Shown: positions 30,570 through 43,859 of the stretch, piece after piece
Layout of the letters: every line of letters starts with the position of its first letter
How positions within the stretch are numbered: the stretch's first letter is position 1
Assembly: GCF_020526085.1 (NCBI RefSeq)
Contig: NZ_CP084874.1
Location: 4,960,001-5,024,000 of the forward strand
Reading direction: 5' to 3'
From: Klebsiella africana
Lineage (GTDB): Bacteria > Pseudomonadota > Gammaproteobacteria > Enterobacterales > Enterobacteriaceae
Length of the DNA stretch: 64,000 nucleotides
Made by a program: the position numbers and the translations under genes
The notes under the pieces: model-generated
Databases searched by the model: none
What the model saw: the letters and a program-made list of their open reading frames with translations, nothing else
Told to the model about the DNA's origin: nothing

Positions 30570-31184
30570 TTATTCGTCAATCTTCAGTAATTGCAATGAA
30601 CCACGACTAAAATCAGCCAGTTTTGCTGAAAAAGCCGCCACTTCAGCCTGGGGAAGCGCCACGCGCAGCCGAACCGACGCCAGATATTCGCTTTCGACTA
30701 CGCGCCCGGAAAATTGGGCGAGCAGCGCTTCGACACCGGCCAGTTGCCCATACTCACATTGCAAAGTATATGCCGTTAACGGCGTCTTGCGCTGCGTCGT
30801 CAACTGCGCCAGCGCCTGATGAACCCCGCCGCCATAGGCCTTCACCAGACCGCCGGTGCCCAGCAGGATACCACCGTAGTAACGCACGACGACAGCGGTT
30901 ATCTCGCCGACGCCGCACCCCATCAGTTGCGCCAGCATCGGTTTACCCGCCGTCCCCGCCGGTTCGCCATCGTCAGAAAACCCCAGCTGTTGCGAATCAT
31001 CAGGCGGCCCGGCGACCCACGCCACGCAGTGGTGGCGGGCATCAGGGTGATCCGCTCTGACGGACTCGACAAAAGCTTTTGCCGCCGCCACGCCGTCGGT
31101 ATGCGCCAACAGCGTGATAAAACGGCTTTTTTTAATCTCCTCAACGACGGTAACCGGCGCCGCCGGGATTAACCAGCTCTCCAT
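30570..31184 (-). CDS. yigZ: IMPACT/YigZ family protein
   Basis: A 204-residue homologue of E. coli YigZ, with an N-terminal IMPACT-type domain (KKSRFITLLAHTDGV, DDGEPAGTAGKPML) and a C-terminal DUF1949-like ferredoxin-fold domain. In eukaryotes IMPACT modulates the Gcn2 stress kinase; the bacterial role is not settled. The ATG overlaps the pepQ stop by one base, so translation is coupled. Confidence 0.93.
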   Translation of the reverse strand: MESWLIPAAPVTVVEEIKKSRFITLLAHTDGVAAAKAFVESVRADHPDARHHCVAWVAGPPDDSQQLGFSDDGEPAGTAGKPMLAQLMGCGVGEITAVVVRYYGGILLGTGGLVKAYGGGVHQALAQLTTQRKTPLTAYTLQCEYGQLAGVEALLAQFSGRVVESEYLASVRLRVALPQAEVAAFSAKLADFSRGSLQLLKIDE

Positions 31185-32515
31185 CAGGCCAGCTTCAGAT
31201 CGCGCGTCATATTTTCGATACTGTTTTCGTGAATCACCACGTTATCTTCGATACGGATCCCGCCGAACGGCTTCAAGGCGTCAATTTTTTGCCAGTTGAA
31301 GTGCTTGCTGAACGGGCCTTCACGCCACGGCGCCAGTAACGACTCGATGAAGTAAATGCCGGGTTCAATGGTTAGCACCATCCGCGGCTCGATAATACGA
31401 GTGCAGCGCAGATAGGGGTATTTCGACGGCGCTGCCAGATGCGTGCCGGTGTCATCCTGCATAAAGCCTGCAACATCATGCACCTGCAGACCCAGCGGAT
31501 GACCAATCCCGTGCGGCATAAATGGCCCGGTCAGATCATTCTCCACCATCGCCTCTTCGCTCATGTCAGTGATTAACTGGTGTTTACGTAACAGCTTCGC
31601 AATGCGCTGATGGAACTGAATATGATAATCAACGTAGCGCGTCCCGGCTTTCATGGTGCTAATCAGCGCCAGCTGCTCGTCGTTAACGTCTTTAATCAGA
31701 TGGGCAAAGTCGTTGTCGCCGTGTGCCGCCCAGGTCCGGGTCAGATCCGCGGCATAGCCGTTATATTCTGCGCCAGCGTCGAGCAGGAAGCTGCGCATCT
31801 CCACCGGGGCGCGATGATCCAGTTTGGTGTAGTGCAGGACGGAGGCATGCTCATTCAGCGCGACAATGTTGCTGTAAGGCACGTCGGTGTCACGATGGCC
31901 GGTGGCGGTAAGATAGGCCTGGTTGATATCGAATTCGCTCATTCCGGACTGGAAAGCTTCGTAGGCCGCACGATGGCCATTGACCGCTGACTTCTGCGCT
32001 TCACGCATGCAGGCCAGCTCGTAATCCGTTTTGTAAGCCCGGTAGTAATGCAGATAATCGATAACCCCTTTCGGGTTGATCTTATCCGCGGCGATACCCA
32101 GGCCCAGCGCGCGCTCCGCTACCGGCCCAATATAGCCAATATTACCGCGAGCGGCAGGTAACTGGCTGCCGATACCATCGGCCTTCGGCAGCGCAATGAC
32201 GTCAATCTCTTCGGTCCAGAACGAGGTTGGCAGCGGCTCGACGTTATGCCAGTAATCGACCGGCAGATAGAACCACAGCTTCGGTTTGTTGACGCCATCC
32301 ACCAGCAGCCAGCAGTTAGGCACCTGGGTCACCGGCACCCAGGCTTTAAACTGCGGATTGACCTTGAACGGGTACGGATGGTCATCGAGGAAGACGTTAA
32401 CCAATTCACCGGAGTGAATCAGCAGAGCATCCATCTGAAAACGGGCCAGGACGTCGCGGGTACGTTCTTGTAGGGTAACAATATGATTTTTATAGAGCGC
32501 GGCCAGGGATTCCAT
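31184..32515 (-). CDS. pepQ: Xaa-Pro dipeptidase PepQ
   Basis: A 443-residue metal peptidase of the M24B pita-bread fold that cleaves dipeptides ending in proline. Metal ligands are seen in [17 protein letters not shown] (two Asp), GIGHPLG (His), TIEPGIY (Glu) and GGIRIEDNV (Glu). The start is [11 protein letters not shown] at 32515; the 32 codons upstream are not family-like. First gene of pepQ-yigZ-trkH-hemG and divergent from fadBA. Confidence 0.97.
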   Translation of the reverse strand: MESLAALYKNHIVTLQERTRDVLARFQMDALLIHSGELVNVFLDDHPYPFKVNPQFKAWVPVTQVPNCWLLVDGVNKPKLWFYLPVDYWHNVEPLPTSFWTEEIDVIALPKADGIGSQLPAARGNIGYIGPVAERALGLGIAADKINPKGVIDYLHYYRAYKTDYELACMREAQKSAVNGHRAAYEAFQSGMSEFDINQAYLTATGHRDTDVPYSNIVALNEHASVLHYTKLDHRAPVEMRSFLLDAGAEYNGYAADLTRTWAAHGDNDFAHLIKDVNDEQLALISTMKAGTRYVDYHIQFHQRIAKLLRKHQLITDMSEEAMVENDLTGPFMPHGIGHPLGLQVHDVAGFMQDDTGTHLAAPSKYPYLRCTRIIEPRMVLTIEPGIYFIESLLAPWREGPFSKHFNWQKIDALKPFGGIRIEDNVVIHENSIENMTRDLKLA

Positions 32516-32663
32516 CTTTTGTCCTTTGCTTTTATGGGATCGTGATACACCGCATCTTAGCACATCGCCCTGCGTGCGGGTGATTTCCGCCGGATGTGAT
32601 CCGACCAGCAATTATTTAAAGAGTCATTTGCAATTCTTTAACATAAATTCCACACTCCGTTTC

Positions 32664-32680
32664 ATCTGGTATGACCAGAT
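32664..32680. promoter_or_regulatory. FadR operator of fadBA
   Basis: ATCTGGTATGACCAGAT is a 17-bp palindrome differing at one base from the O-B site I recall for E. coli fadBA. It ends 26 bp before the fadB start. FadR bound here represses until long-chain acyl-CoA releases it. A related half-site (TCCGACCAG, ~32600-32608) lies upstream and may be a second weak FadR contact. Confidence 0.88.
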
Positions 32681-32706
32681 CATATTGCTGGATTCAGGAG
32701 ACTGAC

Positions 32707-34896
32707 ATGCTCTACAAAGGCGACACCCTGTACCTCGACTGGCTGGAAGATGGCATCGCCGAACTGGTGTTCGATGCCCCAGGTTCGGTCAACAAGCTTG
32801 ATACCGCAACCGTAGCCAGCCTCGGTCATGCGCTGGACGTACTGGAAAAACAAAGCGATCTCAAAGGTCTGCTGCTGCGCTCTGAAAAAGCGGCGTTTAT
32901 CGTCGGCGCGGATATCACCGAATTCCTCTCGCTGTTCCTGGTCCCTGAGGAGCAGTTAAGCCAGTGGCTGCATTTTGCTAACAGTGTCTTCAATCGTCTG
33001 GAAGATCTCCCCGTCCCCACTATCTCTGCCGTCAATGGCTACGCGCTGGGCGGTGGTTGCGAATGTGTGCTGGCGACCGATTACCGCCTGGCGACGCCGG
33101 ACCTGCGCATTGGGCTGCCGGAAACCAAGCTCGGCATTATGCCCGGGTTTGGCGGCTCAGTCCGTCTGCCACGCCTGCTCGGCGCCGATAGCGCGCTGGA
33201 GATCATTGCTGCCGGGAAAGATGTCAGCGCCGATCAAGCCTTGAAAATCGGCCTGGTGGATGGCGTGGTCGCCGCGGAAAAACTGCACGACGGCGCGCTG
33301 GCGATCCTGCGTCAGGCCATGAATGGCGACCTGGACTGGAAAGCGAAACGTCAACCGAAGCTGGAGCCGCTGAAGCTCAGCAAAATTGAAGCCGCCATGA
33401 GCTTTACGATTGCCAAAGGCATGGTCGCGCAAACGGCCGGGAAGCATTACCCGGCGCCGATCACCGCGGTGAAAACTATTGAAGCCGCTGCACGTCTTGG
33501 TCGTGAAGAAGCCCTGGTGCTGGAAAATAAAAGCTTTGTCCCGCTGGCCCATACCAACGAGGCCCGCGCGCTGGTTGGTATCTTCCTGAACGACCAGTAC
33601 GTCAAAGCGAAAGCGAAAAAGCTGACCAAAGATATCGAGACGCCGAAGCACGCTGCCGTATTAGGCGCCGGCATTATGGGTGGCGGCATTGCTTACCAGT
33701 CAGCCTGGAAGGGCGTGCCGGTGGTGATGAAAGACATTAACGACAAATCGCTGACCCTGGGCATGACCGAAGCGGCGAAACTACTGAATAAACAGCTGGA
33801 ACGCGGCAAAATCGACGGTCTGAAGCTGGCAGGAGTGATAAGCACCATTCAGCCAACCCTGGAATACAGCGGTTTTGATCGCGTGGACGTGGTTGTTGAA
33901 GCGGTGGTCGAAAACCCGAAAGTGAAAAAAGCGGTACTGGCGGAAACCGAGGCAAAAGTACGTCCGGATACCGTGCTGGCCTCTAATACCTCAACGATTC
34001 CCATTAGCGAGCTGGCCAGCGTTCTGCAGCGCCCGGAAAACTTCTGCGGTATGCACTTCTTTAACCCGGTGCATCGCATGCCGCTGGTTGAAGTCATCCG
34101 TGGCGAAAAAACCTCGGATAAGACCATTGCCACAGTCGTGGCCTGGGCCAGCAAAATGGGCAAAACGCCGATCGTGGTCAACGACTGCCCCGGCTTCTTC
34201 GTCAACCGCGTGCTATTCCCTTACTTCGCCGGCTTTAGCCAGCTGCTGCGCGACGGGGCGGACTTCCGCAAAGTCGACAAAGTGATGGAGAAACAGTTTG
34301 GCTGGCCAATGGGCCCGGCTTATCTGCTGGACGTGGTCGGCATCGATACCGCGCACCATGCTCAGGCGGTCATGGCGGCGGGCTTCCCGCAGCGGATGCA
34401 GAAAGATTATCGCGACGCTATCGACGCCCTGTTTGACGCCAGCCGTTTCGGACAGAAGAACGGCCTCGGCTTCTGGCGCTATAAAGAAGACAACAAAGGC
34501 AAGCCGAAGAAAGAAGAAGATGCCGCAGTCGACAGCCTGCTGGCCGACGTTAGCCAGCCGAAGCGAGATTTCAGCGATGAAGAGATTATCGCCCGCATGA
34601 TGATCCCGATGGTTAACGAAGTCGTCCGCTGCCTGGAAGAAGGTATTATCGCCAGCCCGGCGGAAGCGGATATGGCGCTGGTATACGGCCTGGGCTTCCC
34701 TCCGTTCCACGGCGGTGCCTTCCGCTGGCTGGACACCATCGGCAGCGCGAAGTATCTCGATATGGCACAGCAATACCAGCACCTTGGCCCGCTGTATGAC
34801 GTGCCAGCCGGTCTGCGTGACAAAGCGCGCCATAACGAAGCGTATTATCCCCAGGTAGAGCCAGCCCGTCCGGTTGGCGCTCTGAAAACGGCTTAA
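32707..34896 (+). CDS. fadB: Fatty acid oxidation complex subunit alpha
   Basis: The 729-residue multifunctional enzyme: enoyl-CoA hydratase/isomerase (N-terminal ~190 residues, with [17 protein letters not shown]) and 3-hydroxyacyl-CoA dehydrogenase (NAD loop [11 protein letters not shown], catalytic His in [12 protein letters not shown]). It forms an alpha2beta2 complex with FadA for aerobic beta-oxidation. The start is [12 protein letters not shown] at 32707; an upstream start would overlap the FadR operator. fadA follows after 9 bp. Confidence 0.98.
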   Translation: MLYKGDTLYLDWLEDGIAELVFDAPGSVNKLDTATVASLGHALDVLEKQSDLKGLLLRSEKAAFIVGADITEFLSLFLVPEEQLSQWLHFANSVFNRLEDLPVPTISAVNGYALGGGCECVLATDYRLATPDLRIGLPETKLGIMPGFGGSVRLPRLLGADSALEIIAAGKDVSADQALKIGLVDGVVAAEKLHDGALAILRQAMNGDLDWKAKRQPKLEPLKLSKIEAAMSFTIAKGMVAQTAGKHYPAPITAVKTIEAAARLGREEALVLENKSFVPLAHTNEARALVGIFLNDQYVKAKAKKLTKDIETPKHAAVLGAGIMGGGIAYQSAWKGVPVVMKDINDKSLTLGMTEAAKLLNKQLERGKIDGLKLAGVISTIQPTLEYSGFDRVDVVVEAVVENPKVKKAVLAETEAKVRPDTVLASNTSTIPISELASVLQRPENFCGMHFFNPVHRMPLVEVIRGEKTSDKTIATVVAWASKMGKTPIVVNDCPGFFVNRVLFPYFAGFSQLLRDGADFRKVDKVMEKQFGWPMGPAYLLDVVGIDTAHHAQAVMAAGFPQRMQKDYRDAIDALFDASRFGQKNGLGFWRYKEDNKGKPKKEEDAAVDSLLADVSQPKRDFSDEEIIARMMIPMVNEVVRCLEEGIIASPAEADMALVYGLGFPPFHGGAFRWLDTIGSAKYLDMAQQYQHLGPLYDVPAGLRDKARHNEAYYPQVEPARPVGALKTA

Positions 34897-36069
<1,173 letters not shown>

Positions 36070-36146
36070 TCGAAGGGTTATCTCAACGCCATTGCGACCA
36101 GAAACAGGCAGCAATGGCGAAGAGAGCAGGTTTAGTTGCCGTTCTT

Positions 36147-36174
36147 CCCGCCTGTCAGGGGCGGGTTTTTTATT
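36147..36174 (+). terminator. fadBA terminator
   Basis: CCCGCC, loop TGTCAGG, GGCGGG, then TTTTTTATTTT. It is preceded by ~75 nt of 3' UTR (36070-36146). The T-run ends next to the convergent fre stop. Confidence 0.92.
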
Positions 36175-36175
36175 T

Positions 36176-36877
36176 TCAGATAAAGGCAAACGCGTCGCCA
36201 AACAGGCGATCTTCGCGCGCGCCGCGTTCGTTGCAGAACAGGTCGCGGGCGATCTTGGCCATCTCAAAACGACCGGCAATGTAAATATCATGCTCGGCCA
36301 GCGTGCCGTAATCCTGCAGTACGGCAGTCAGTACCGTACCGGAACGCCCGCGCCATCCTTCTTCCGGTTGCTCGACCACCGGCTCAATGCGCAGATTCGG
36401 ATGCTTGATGCTTAATGCTTCCAGCTCGGCCAAATCGTACAGGTGCTTGGTCTCACGACCGCCCCAGTAGATGGTAATATCGCGATCCGGATTACGCGCC
36501 AGCGCGGTTAACAGAATCGAACGCACATAAGAGAAGCCGGTACCGCCGGCAATTAAAATCAGCGGACGGTCTTCATCTTCACGCAGCCAGGCTTCACCGT
36601 GTGGGATATCAACCTCAATTTCGCGCTCTTTCAGAATGCGATCCATGACCGCCATCGCGTACAGATTGAGCTCCGAGGCGCCGATATGCAGCTCGATAAA
36701 TTCCTGTTCCGCCGGCGTGGAAGCCATAGAGAATGGGCGCTTGTCGCGCTCATCCATTACCACCATCAGATACTGGCCGGCACGGAAGGAAAATGCCGCT
36801 TCCGGCACTAATCGAACACGATATACGGTATCGGTAATCGCCTCCACCGAGGTCACTTTACAGCTTAAGGTTGTCAT
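36176..36877 (-). CDS. fre: NAD(P)H-flavin reductase Fre
   Basis: A 233-residue soluble reductase that makes free reduced flavins, used for example in iron reduction. The flavin motif RPFSMAST and the nucleotide motif [11 protein letters not shown] are present. The start is [13 protein letters not shown] at 36877, the E. coli start; the frame goes 7 codons further. It follows ubiD by 55 bp. Confidence 0.97.
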   Translation of the reverse strand: MTTLSCKVTSVEAITDTVYRVRLVPEAAFSFRAGQYLMVVMDERDKRPFSMASTPAEQEFIELHIGASELNLYAMAVMDRILKEREIEVDIPHGEAWLREDEDRPLILIAGGTGFSYVRSILLTALARNPDRDITIYWGGRETKHLYDLAELEALSIKHPNLRIEPVVEQPEEGWRGRSGTVLTAVLQDYGTLAEHDIYIAGRFEMAKIARDLFCNERGAREDRLFGDAFAFI

Positions 36878-36932
36878 GCGTCCCCTCTGTCGGGTCAATA
36901 GAGCAAAACAGCGGCGTTAGCCCCGCTTACTG

Positions 36933-38402
36933 TTATTTAAAGATGGCCAGTTCATCCCAGATGGCGTCGATGCGCGCCGTCACCTCAGGATCTTTTTTGA
37001 TTGGACGACCCCATTCACGCTGGGTTTCGCCAGGCCATTTATTGGTGGCATCCAGCCCCATTTTTGAACCCAGGCCGGAAACCGGCGAGGCAAAATCCAG
37101 ATAATCAATTGGCGTATTCTCTACCAGTACCGTATCACGAGCCGGGTCCATACGGGTAGTGATCGCCCAAATCACATCGTTCCAGTCGCGTGCGTTGACG
37201 TCGTCATCGCATACGATCACGAATTTGGTATACATGAACTGGCGCAGGAACGACCAGACCCCCATCATCACGCGCTTGGCATGGCCCGCGTACTGTTTTT
37301 TCATGGTCACCACCGCCAGGCGATAGGAACACCCTTCCGGCGGCAGATAAAAGTCGACGATTTCCGGGAACTGTTTTTGCAGAATCGGCACAAAGACTTC
37401 GTTCAGCGCCACGCCCAGCACCGCTGGCTCATCGGGCGGTCGGCCGGTATAGGTCGAATGATAAATCGCGTCTTCGCGCTGGGTAATATGGGTCACCGTA
37501 AATACCGGGAAGCTGTCCACTTCATTGTAGTAACCAGTATGATCGCCATACGGGCCTTCCGGCGCCATCTCCCCGGCCTCAATGTAACCTTCAAGCACAA
37601 TTTCCGCGCTGGCCGGGACTTCAAGGTCATTGGAAACGCACTTCACCACTTCGGTCTTGGTGCCGCGCAGCAGGCCTGCGAAAGCATATTCCGACAGGGT
37701 ATCGGGCACCGGCGTCACTGCGCCAAGAATGGTTGCCGGATCGGCGCCGAGCGCCACGGAAACCGGGAAGCGTTCGCCGGGATGCGCCGCGCACCACTCC
37801 TGGAAATCCAGCGCGCCGCCGCGATGAGACAGCCAGCGCATAATCAGTTTGTTTTTGCCAATCAGCTGCTGGCGATAAATCCCCAGATTCTGCCGCTCTT
37901 TGTGCGGCCCGCGGGTCACCGTCAGCCCCCAGGTAATCAGCGGCGCGGCATCTTCCGGCCAGCAGGTCATGATCGGGATTTTATTCAGGTCGACGTCATC
38001 GCCCTGGATGATTTTTTGCTGGCAGGGCGCACCGCGCAGGCGTTTGGTCGGCATATTCAGCACTTGCTTGAACTGCGGCAGCTTATCAAACAGATCGCGG
38101 AAGCCTTTGGGCGGCTCCGGCTCTTTCAGGAAGGCTAAAAGCTTACCCACCTCGCGCAGCGAACTGACATCCTCCTGGCCCATCCCCAGCGCCACGCGCC
38201 GCGGCGTACCGAACAGGTTGCATAGCACCGGCATGCTGTAGCCTTTTGGATTCTCAAACAGCAGCGCCGGGCCGCCGGCGCGCAGAGTCCGGTCGGCAAT
38301 TTCGGTGATTTCCAGATGAGGATCGACCGGCAGAGTGATACGTTTCAGTTCGCCCTGTTGTTCCAGCAGTGTCAGAAAGTCGCGAAGATCGTGGTATTTC
38401 AT
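36933..38402 (-). CDS. ubiD: 3-octaprenyl-4-hydroxybenzoate decarboxylase UbiD
   Basis: A 489-residue prenylated-FMN-dependent decarboxylase of ubiquinone synthesis, whose cofactor is made by UbiX (outside the window). It has the UbiD fold throughout, including [14 protein letters not shown] of the active site. It ends DELAIFK, about five residues shorter than E. coli. The start is [10 protein letters not shown] at 38402. Divergent from rfaH. Confidence 0.96.
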   Translation of the reverse strand: MKYHDLRDFLTLLEQQGELKRITLPVDPHLEITEIADRTLRAGGPALLFENPKGYSMPVLCNLFGTPRRVALGMGQEDVSSLREVGKLLAFLKEPEPPKGFRDLFDKLPQFKQVLNMPTKRLRGAPCQQKIIQGDDVDLNKIPIMTCWPEDAAPLITWGLTVTRGPHKERQNLGIYRQQLIGKNKLIMRWLSHRGGALDFQEWCAAHPGERFPVSVALGADPATILGAVTPVPDTLSEYAFAGLLRGTKTEVVKCVSNDLEVPASAEIVLEGYIEAGEMAPEGPYGDHTGYYNEVDSFPVFTVTHITQREDAIYHSTYTGRPPDEPAVLGVALNEVFVPILQKQFPEIVDFYLPPEGCSYRLAVVTMKKQYAGHAKRVMMGVWSFLRQFMYTKFVIVCDDDVNARDWNDVIWAITTRMDPARDTVLVENTPIDYLDFASPVSGLGSKMGLDATNKWPGETQREWGRPIKKDPEVTARIDAIWDELAIFK

Positions 38403-38580
38403 GAAAGTGTTATTGACCTCTCTACAGGCGGCTAATTATACGGTGTTCAACGGCGCGATGCTGTAATTTTGTTAAATTAGCGTGAAAGAACGCTGAAAAT
38501 TGGATTTCAATTATAATGGCTTTCGCGATTGCCCAAGCCATTTGTTATGCTTGCCGTTATTGGAAGTGGAATGAGTCATT

Positions 38581-39069
38581 ATGCAAGCCTGGTACTTACT
38601 GTATTGCAAACGTGGGCAGCTACAACGAGCCCAGGAACATCTGGAACGTCAGTCAGTGAACTGCCTGATGCCGACGATTGCGCTGGAAAAAATCATTCGC
38701 GGTAAACGCACCATGGTCAGCGAACCGCTGTTCCCAAACTACCTGTTTATTGAGTTCGATCCAGAGGTGATTCATACCACCACCATCAGCGCCACACGCG
38801 GGGTTAACAACTTTGTGCGCTTTGGCGCCCTACCCGCTGTCGTTCCCTCGGCGGTGATTCATCAGCTCTCTATCTATAAACCAGAAGGTATCACCGACCC
38901 GGAAACGCCGCATGAGGGCGATAGCGTACTGATCACCGACGGCGCGTTTGAAGGCCTGCAGGCGATTTTCACCGAGCCTGACGGCGAAGCGCGCTCTATG
39001 TTGCTGTTAAACCTGCTGAATAAGCAAGTCCTGCAGAGCGTTAAAAATACCGACTTCCAGAAAATCTAA
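38581..39069 (+). CDS. rfaH: Transcription antiterminator RfaH
   Basis: A 162-residue NusG paralogue that loads at ops sites and carries RNA polymerase through long operons for LPS, capsule and conjugation. It has an NGN domain ([29 protein letters not shown]) and a C-terminal domain known to refold from helices to a beta barrel. In Klebsiella it matters for capsule expression (established for the family). Its last 4 bp overlap the convergent tatD. Confidence 0.97.
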   Translation: MQAWYLLYCKRGQLQRAQEHLERQSVNCLMPTIALEKIIRGKRTMVSEPLFPNYLFIEFDPEVIHTTTISATRGVNNFVRFGALPAVVPSAVIHQLSIYKPEGITDPETPHEGDSVLITDGAFEGLQAIFTEPDGEARSMLLLNLLNKQVLQSVKNTDFQKI

Positions 39070-39857
39070 ACGCCGTTAACGTCGATGCCAAACAGCGTCC
39101 TGACGTTTGCATCCGTTTGTGCCTCCAGCCATTGCGCCTCTTCGCCGCGCCAGGTCGCGACGCTTGCCAGGATATGCGGCAAATACGCGGGCTCGTTACG
39201 CCGCGAGGCCGGCTTTGGCTTGAGGTCGCGCGGCAGCAGATAAGGCGCATCGGTCTCCAGCAGCAGACGATCTGCCGGGATCGCCGGCAGCAGCTCGCGC
39301 AGCTCCAGACCCCGCCGCTCATCGCATACCCAACCGGTAATACCGATAAACAGACCCAGCTCCAGGCATTCCTGCACCTCGCTGCGGCTGCCGGTAAAGC
39401 AGTGCAGCACCGCGCCCGGGATCTTCTCAAGCCAGGGTTTAAGCAGCGCCAGAAACCGGCCGTGGGCGTCGCGGCAGTGTAAAAACACCGGCATCGACAG
39501 CTCAGCGGCCAGCGCTAGCTGGGCGCTGAACGCTGCCTCCTGCTCCTGCGGCGTGGAGAAATTACGGTTGAAATCCAGACCGCACTCACCTATCGCCACC
39601 ACCTGCGGCTCGCGGGCAAGGGTATAAATCGCCTCGGCGACCGCTGGCGTCCAACTGCTACCGTCATGGGGATGAACCCCCGCCGTGGACCAGCAGCCGG
39701 AATAGCGGCTCGCCATTTTTTGGGCCTGCTGGCTCTCCGCCAAATTTGTGCCGGTCAGCAGCATACCGTGAACCCCCGCCGCCCGAGCGCGCGCCACTAC
39801 CTCATCCTGGTCGCGGGAAAATTGCGAACTGGTTAGATTAACGCCGATATCAAACAT
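39066..39857 (-). CDS. tatD: TatD-family metal-dependent DNase
   Basis: A 263-residue TIM-barrel hydrolase. Metal ligands are seen in [23 protein letters not shown] and [10 protein letters not shown]. coli TatD is a 3'-5' exonuclease linked to DNA repair and is not needed for Tat export. The ATG at 39857 has GGGAG at the right distance; an ATG four codons earlier is less likely. It follows tatC by 44 bp. Confidence 0.96.
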   Translation of the reverse strand: MFDIGVNLTSSQFSRDQDEVVARARAAGVHGMLLTGTNLAESQQAQKMASRYSGCWSTAGVHPHDGSSWTPAVAEAIYTLAREPQVVAIGECGLDFNRNFSTPQEQEAAFSAQLALAAELSMPVFLHCRDAHGRFLALLKPWLEKIPGAVLHCFTGSRSEVQECLELGLFIGITGWVCDERRGLELRELLPAIPADRLLLETDAPYLLPRDLKPKPASRRNEPAYLPHILASVATWRGEEAQWLEAQTDANVRTLFGIDVNGV

Positions 39858-39901
39858 GATCGCTCCCATATGACAACCGCCCTGACGGGCGGTTGGCGGT
39901 A

Positions 39902-40681
39902 TTACTCTTCTCTGTGCTCTGCGGCTTCAGCTTCGGCCGCAGCGTCGTCATCGCGCGTCAGGCGCTTCCCGGTGTAGAAGCGGGCGAAGAACACCCCGAC
40001 TTCAAACAGACAGTACATCGGAATAGCCAGCAGCGTCTGCGAAAACACGTCCGGCGGCGTCAGCAGCATGCCCACCACGAAGGCACCCACCAGCACGTAC
40101 GGCCGTTTTTTGCGCAACTCTTCCGGCGTGGTAACGCCCATCCAGCAGAGCAGCACAATAGCGACCGGTACCTCAAAGGAGACCCCGAAAGCCATAAACA
40201 GCGCCATCACGAAGTCGAGATAGCTGCGGATATCGGTCGAGACCAGCACCCCTTCCGGCGCCGCATGGGTCAGGAAGCCGAACGCCAGCGGAAACACGAC
40301 AAAATACGCGAAAGCCATGCCGATATAGAACAGCAAGGTACTGGATACCAGTAAAGGCACTACCAGCCGGCGTTCGTGCTTATACAACGCCGGCGCGACG
40401 AAGGCCCATACCTGGTAAAGAATAATCGGCACCGACAGGATCACCGACACCATGAAGGTCAACTTTATCGGCGTAAAGAAAGGTGAAGCCACATCGGTGG
40501 CGATCATCGTCGCGCCCACCGGCATCTTGCTGATAAGCGGGGCCGAGACCAGCTGGTAGATATCATTGGCGAAATAGACCAGCGCCAGGAAGATCACCAG
40601 AATAGCAATGATGCTGTTGAGCAGACGCTTGCGCAGCTCAATCAGATGCGAAATTAGCGGTTGTGTATCGTCTACGCCCAT
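39902..40681 (-). CDS. tatC: Twin-arginine translocase subunit TatC
   Basis: A 259-residue membrane protein with six predicted helices. With TatB it forms the receptor for twin-arginine signal peptides. The conserved N-terminal [14 protein letters not shown] and the [13 protein letters not shown] region are present. It starts 2 nt after tatB. Confidence 0.98.
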   Translation of the reverse strand: MGVDDTQPLISHLIELRKRLLNSIIAILVIFLALVYFANDIYQLVSAPLISKMPVGATMIATDVASPFFTPIKLTFMVSVILSVPIILYQVWAFVAPALYKHERRLVVPLLVSSTLLFYIGMAFAYFVVFPLAFGFLTHAAPEGVLVSTDIRSYLDFVMALFMAFGVSFEVPVAIVLLCWMGVTTPEELRKKRPYVLVGAFVVGMLLTPPDVFSQTLLAIPMYCLFEVGVFFARFYTGKRLTRDDDAAAEAEAAEHREE

Positions 40682-40683
40682 GT

Positions 40684-41220
40684 TTACGGTTTATCACTCG
40701 ATGCGGGGGAAGAATGGGGGGCTGCCGCCGTAGCGGATGTTTTCTCTGCCTGAAGGTCAGCCGGTGGCGCGGGTGGCTCATCGACAACCGGATCCGGCGC
40801 ATGAGCCGGAGCGCTGGCCTGATGTTCTGCCGTCGCCGGCGTGACGTCCTGGCGTTGCGCTTCGCTGCCTTTGACCACCGGATTATGGATGGTATTGGCT
40901 TCGTCGCTGGCCTTTTCGGGATCGTGGGCGCTATAGGAGCGCTTCATCGACTCCGCGGCCTCGCGCAGTTCATCCATCGAGGCTTTCAACTCCGGAGTCA
41001 GGTTATTCAGGCTAGCCTTTTCCACCTTCTTCAGGCTCTCCTGGAACTCCTGCAGTTTTAGCTCCTGGGCCAGCTCATTTTGTACCGTGGTCGCCAGCGA
41101 ACGTAACGTACGGATCCAGCCAACTACCGTTTTAACCGCTACGGGAAGCCGCTGTGGCCCCAGAACAATGAGGCCAATCACAAACACCAGCAGTAGTTCA
41201 CTAAAACCAATATCGAACAC
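40684..41220 (-). CDS. tatB: Sec-independent translocase protein TatB
   Basis: A 178-residue protein with one N-terminal helix ([20 protein letters not shown]), an amphipathic helix, a charged segment and a low-complexity Ala/Pro-rich C-terminus. It partners with TatC in the substrate receptor. Second gene of tatABC, 3 nt after tatA. Confidence 0.98.
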   Translation of the reverse strand: MFDIGFSELLLVFVIGLIVLGPQRLPVAVKTVVGWIRTLRSLATTVQNELAQELKLQEFQESLKKVEKASLNNLTPELKASMDELREAAESMKRSYSAHDPEKASDEANTIHNPVVKGSEAQRQDVTPATAEHQASAPAHAPDPVVDEPPAPPADLQAEKTSATAAAPHSSPASSDKP

Positions 41221-41223
41221 GAG

Positions 41224-41475
41224 TTACACCTGCTCTTTGTCGTGGCGTTTTGTCTCGTCTTTTTTTGCATCATCCTGTTTATCGGCGATGGTTTTCGCCG
41301 TGAAATCTGCGTCTGGCGCCGACTTTTCGGGTTTATCATCATCACTCATGGCTTTTTTAAAGCCTTTGATAGATGCCCCTAAGTCAGACCCCAGTGAGCT
41401 CAGCTTCTTCGTCCCGAAAAGCAGAACTACGATGACGACAACAATTAATAACTGCCAAATACTGATACCACCCAT
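41224..41475 (-). CDS. tatA: Sec-independent translocase protein TatA
   Basis: An 83-residue protein that oligomerises to form the translocation pore. It has an N-terminal helix ([20 protein letters not shown]), the FGTKK hinge and an amphipathic helix, then an acidic/basic tail. The start is the ATG at 41475; the longer open frame is not family-like. First gene of tatABC, 128 bp after ubiB. Confidence 0.97.
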   Translation of the reverse strand: MGGISIWQLLIVVVIVVLLFGTKKLSSLGSDLGASIKGFKKAMSDDDKPEKSAPDADFTAKTIADKQDDAKKDETKRHDKEQV

Positions 41476-41603
41476 ACACGTTCCCCTATGACAGATGATG
41501 AATTGTGTGGACGCATTATACACGCCATCCTGCGAGCTGCCTCTTCGTCAGGCCACCGACATGATTTTGCGCAAATAAGCCTGCGTCATGAAGAGCGAAC
41601 CGA

Positions 41604-43244
41604 TCAGTGGGTTTTCCGCCAGCCAATAAGCCAGGTCACCACACCGCCGGCCATCAGCCAGCCGGGCATCATTCCCCACTCAGGACGATGGATAAAGAGC
41701 AGCGTACCACTGAGCAATAAAACCGCGCCTATACCAAACAGGTAACGGGACTGCCCCTGGCGGACATGACGCACATGCATATCCCGCACGATAGTATCGA
41801 CGCTGGTCTGCAGCTGTTTGCTCTGCTGCAGGCTCTGATACACCAGCTCAGGTATTTCAGGCATTCTTTCGATCCAGAACGGCGCTTTATCTTTAAACGC
41901 GCGCACCAGCGCCGGAATGCCGACCTGATCTTTGATCCACGACTCGAGGAAAGGCTTCGCCGTTTTCCACAAGTCTAACTGAGGATAGAGCTGCCGGCCT
42001 ACCCCTTCTACGTAAAGTAATGTCTTCTGTAGTAAAACGAGCTGCGGCTGGACTTCCATATTGAAACGCCGCGCGGTATTGAACAGATTAAGCAGCACAT
42101 GGCCGAAGGAGATCTCCGCCAGCGGCTTCTCAAAGATCGGCTCGCAGACCGTGCGGATCGCGAACTCAAACTCTTCGACATTCGTATCGGGTGGTACCCA
42201 ACCGGAATCGACGTGCAGCTCAGCCACCTTACGATAATCGCGGTTAAAGAAGGCGATAAAGTTTTCCGCCAGATAGCGTTTATCTTCTTTGTTCAGCGAG
42301 CCGACAATACCGCAGTCGATGCCGATATACTGCGGATCTTCCGGATGCTCGTAGCTGACGAATATGTTGCCAGGGTGCATATCGGCATGGAAGAAGCTGT
42401 CGCGGAACACCTGGGTGAAGAAGACCTGCACACCCCGCTCCGCCAGCAGCTGCATGTTGGTGCCCTGGGCCTCCAGCGCCTCCACATCGGACACCGGGAT
42501 ACCGTAAATGCGCTCCATTACCATCATGCTTTCGCTACAGTAGTCGGGGTATACCTCCGGCACGTACAGCATCGGGCTGTCTTCGAAATTGCGCCGCAGC
42601 TGAATAGCGTTGGCGGATTCCCGCAGCAGGTTCAGCTCGTCCAGCAGCGTTTTTTCATATTCGCGGACTACCTCCTGCGGGCGCAGACGGCGGCCGTCAG
42701 GCAACAGACGCGGTACCCAGCGCGCCAGGCGATAGATGAGCTTCATGTCCGCTTTAATGATCGGCAAAATATCCGGGCGGATAACCTTGATCACCACCTC
42801 TTTGCCATTCTCTTTCAGACGCGCGGTATGCACCTGGGCGATGGACGCCGAGGCTAACGGCTCAACGGAAAAATCATCAAACCAGGCCTCTACCGGCAGG
42901 CCGCCCATCGCTTTCTCTATCTGCTGCTGCGCGAGCTTACCTTCAAAGGGCGCCACGCGGTCCTGCAACAGCGCCAGCTGATCGGCAATTTGTGGCGGAA
43001 AGAGATCCCGGCGGGTGGAAAGCATCTGGCCGAATTTTATCCACACCGGCCCCAGCTCCTGGAGCGCCAGCCGCAGACGGGCGCCAAGAGGCTGATCCTG
43101 ATGTCGGTTTGGCATCCAGAACAGCATCCGCCGCCAGATACGCAGCGGCAGCGTGATCCGCATTTTGGGGATGAGCTCATCGAGCCCGTAGCTCAAAAAG
43201 GTGTGGATGATGAAATACAGGCGCCGTAATTCTCCTGGCGTCAT
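41604..43244 (-). CDS. ubiB: Ubiquinone biosynthesis protein UbiB
   Basis: A 546-residue member of the ABC1/ADCK atypical kinase-like family, required for ubiquinone synthesis. The KxGQ motif ([11 protein letters not shown]), the Ala-rich nucleotide loop ([10 protein letters not shown]) and the metal-binding IGIDCGIVG are present, with two C-terminal transmembrane helices. It shows ATPase activity in the family rather than protein kinase activity. It overlaps ubiJ by 4 bp. Confidence 0.97.
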   Translation of the reverse strand: MTPGELRRLYFIIHTFLSYGLDELIPKMRITLPLRIWRRMLFWMPNRHQDQPLGARLRLALQELGPVWIKFGQMLSTRRDLFPPQIADQLALLQDRVAPFEGKLAQQQIEKAMGGLPVEAWFDDFSVEPLASASIAQVHTARLKENGKEVVIKVIRPDILPIIKADMKLIYRLARWVPRLLPDGRRLRPQEVVREYEKTLLDELNLLRESANAIQLRRNFEDSPMLYVPEVYPDYCSESMMVMERIYGIPVSDVEALEAQGTNMQLLAERGVQVFFTQVFRDSFFHADMHPGNIFVSYEHPEDPQYIGIDCGIVGSLNKEDKRYLAENFIAFFNRDYRKVAELHVDSGWVPPDTNVEEFEFAIRTVCEPIFEKPLAEISFGHVLLNLFNTARRFNMEVQPQLVLLQKTLLYVEGVGRQLYPQLDLWKTAKPFLESWIKDQVGIPALVRAFKDKAPFWIERMPEIPELVYQSLQQSKQLQTSVDTIVRDMHVRHVRQGQSRYLFGIGAVLLLSGTLLFIHRPEWGMMPGWLMAGGVVTWLIGWRKTH

Positions 43245-43846
43245 TTGCCCTCCAGCGTTTCCAGCCGTTTTTCCAGTGCGGCCAGCGCGCGCTCAATAGC
43301 CGTTGTCTCTTCAGCAAACCAGGCCAGTTCCAGCGGCCCCGGCGCCAGCCGCCACTCTTCAGTGATCGCTTCCGCGACATAGCGCTGCTGGCGCTCTGCG
43401 CCCTTCAGCAGAAACTGAGCGCCGCCGCGCAGGACTTTACCGACGCCTTCGGCCACGATATCACCGGTATAGGGCGCCAGCAGTTCAGCAGGGTCGAACT
43501 CCGCCAGATCGCAAAGGGAGACCATGTTCTGCACCACCTGCAGATCGCCCTGCACTTCCAGATCTCCGCTGCGAATAAGCGCCGTGAGCTGCTGACGATT
43601 GCGCAGTTTTGGCAGCACGCTGAGCCGGGTAATCACGGTGCAATCGGCCTCTCCGTCCCAGGCGCTCAGGACGTCAACCTGGCGTTCGCTGAAAACCAGC
43701 ACCACGGGCGTGGCGAAATCCTGCAGCTGGACCCGCAACACCTTGCCCAGCAGGCGCTGGCGAGCGGGTTTAAGCGCTTTGTCGCGCCAGAGGAAAGTAT
43801 TCAGCGCTGTTTCAATGCCAGCGGTCACCAGGGGTGTGAAAGGCAT
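43241..43846 (-). CDS. ubiJ: Ubiquinone biosynthesis accessory factor UbiJ
   Basis: A 201-residue SCP2-type lipid-binding protein. With UbiK it holds polyprenyl intermediates for the soluble Ubi complex. Middle gene of ubiE-ubiJ-ubiB, overlapping ubiB by 4 bp. In E. coli the 3' half of this gene also encodes the small RNA EsrE; whether that holds here cannot be seen. Confidence 0.95.
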   Translation of the reverse strand: MPFTPLVTAGIETALNTFLWRDKALKPARQRLLGKVLRVQLQDFATPVVLVFSERQVDVLSAWDGEADCTVITRLSVLPKLRNRQQLTALIRSGDLEVQGDLQVVQNMVSLCDLAEFDPAELLAPYTGDIVAEGVGKVLRGGAQFLLKGAERQQRYVAEAITEEWRLAPGPLELAWFAEETTAIERALAALEKRLETLEGK

Positions 43847-43859
43847 AGCGTCCCTCCTG

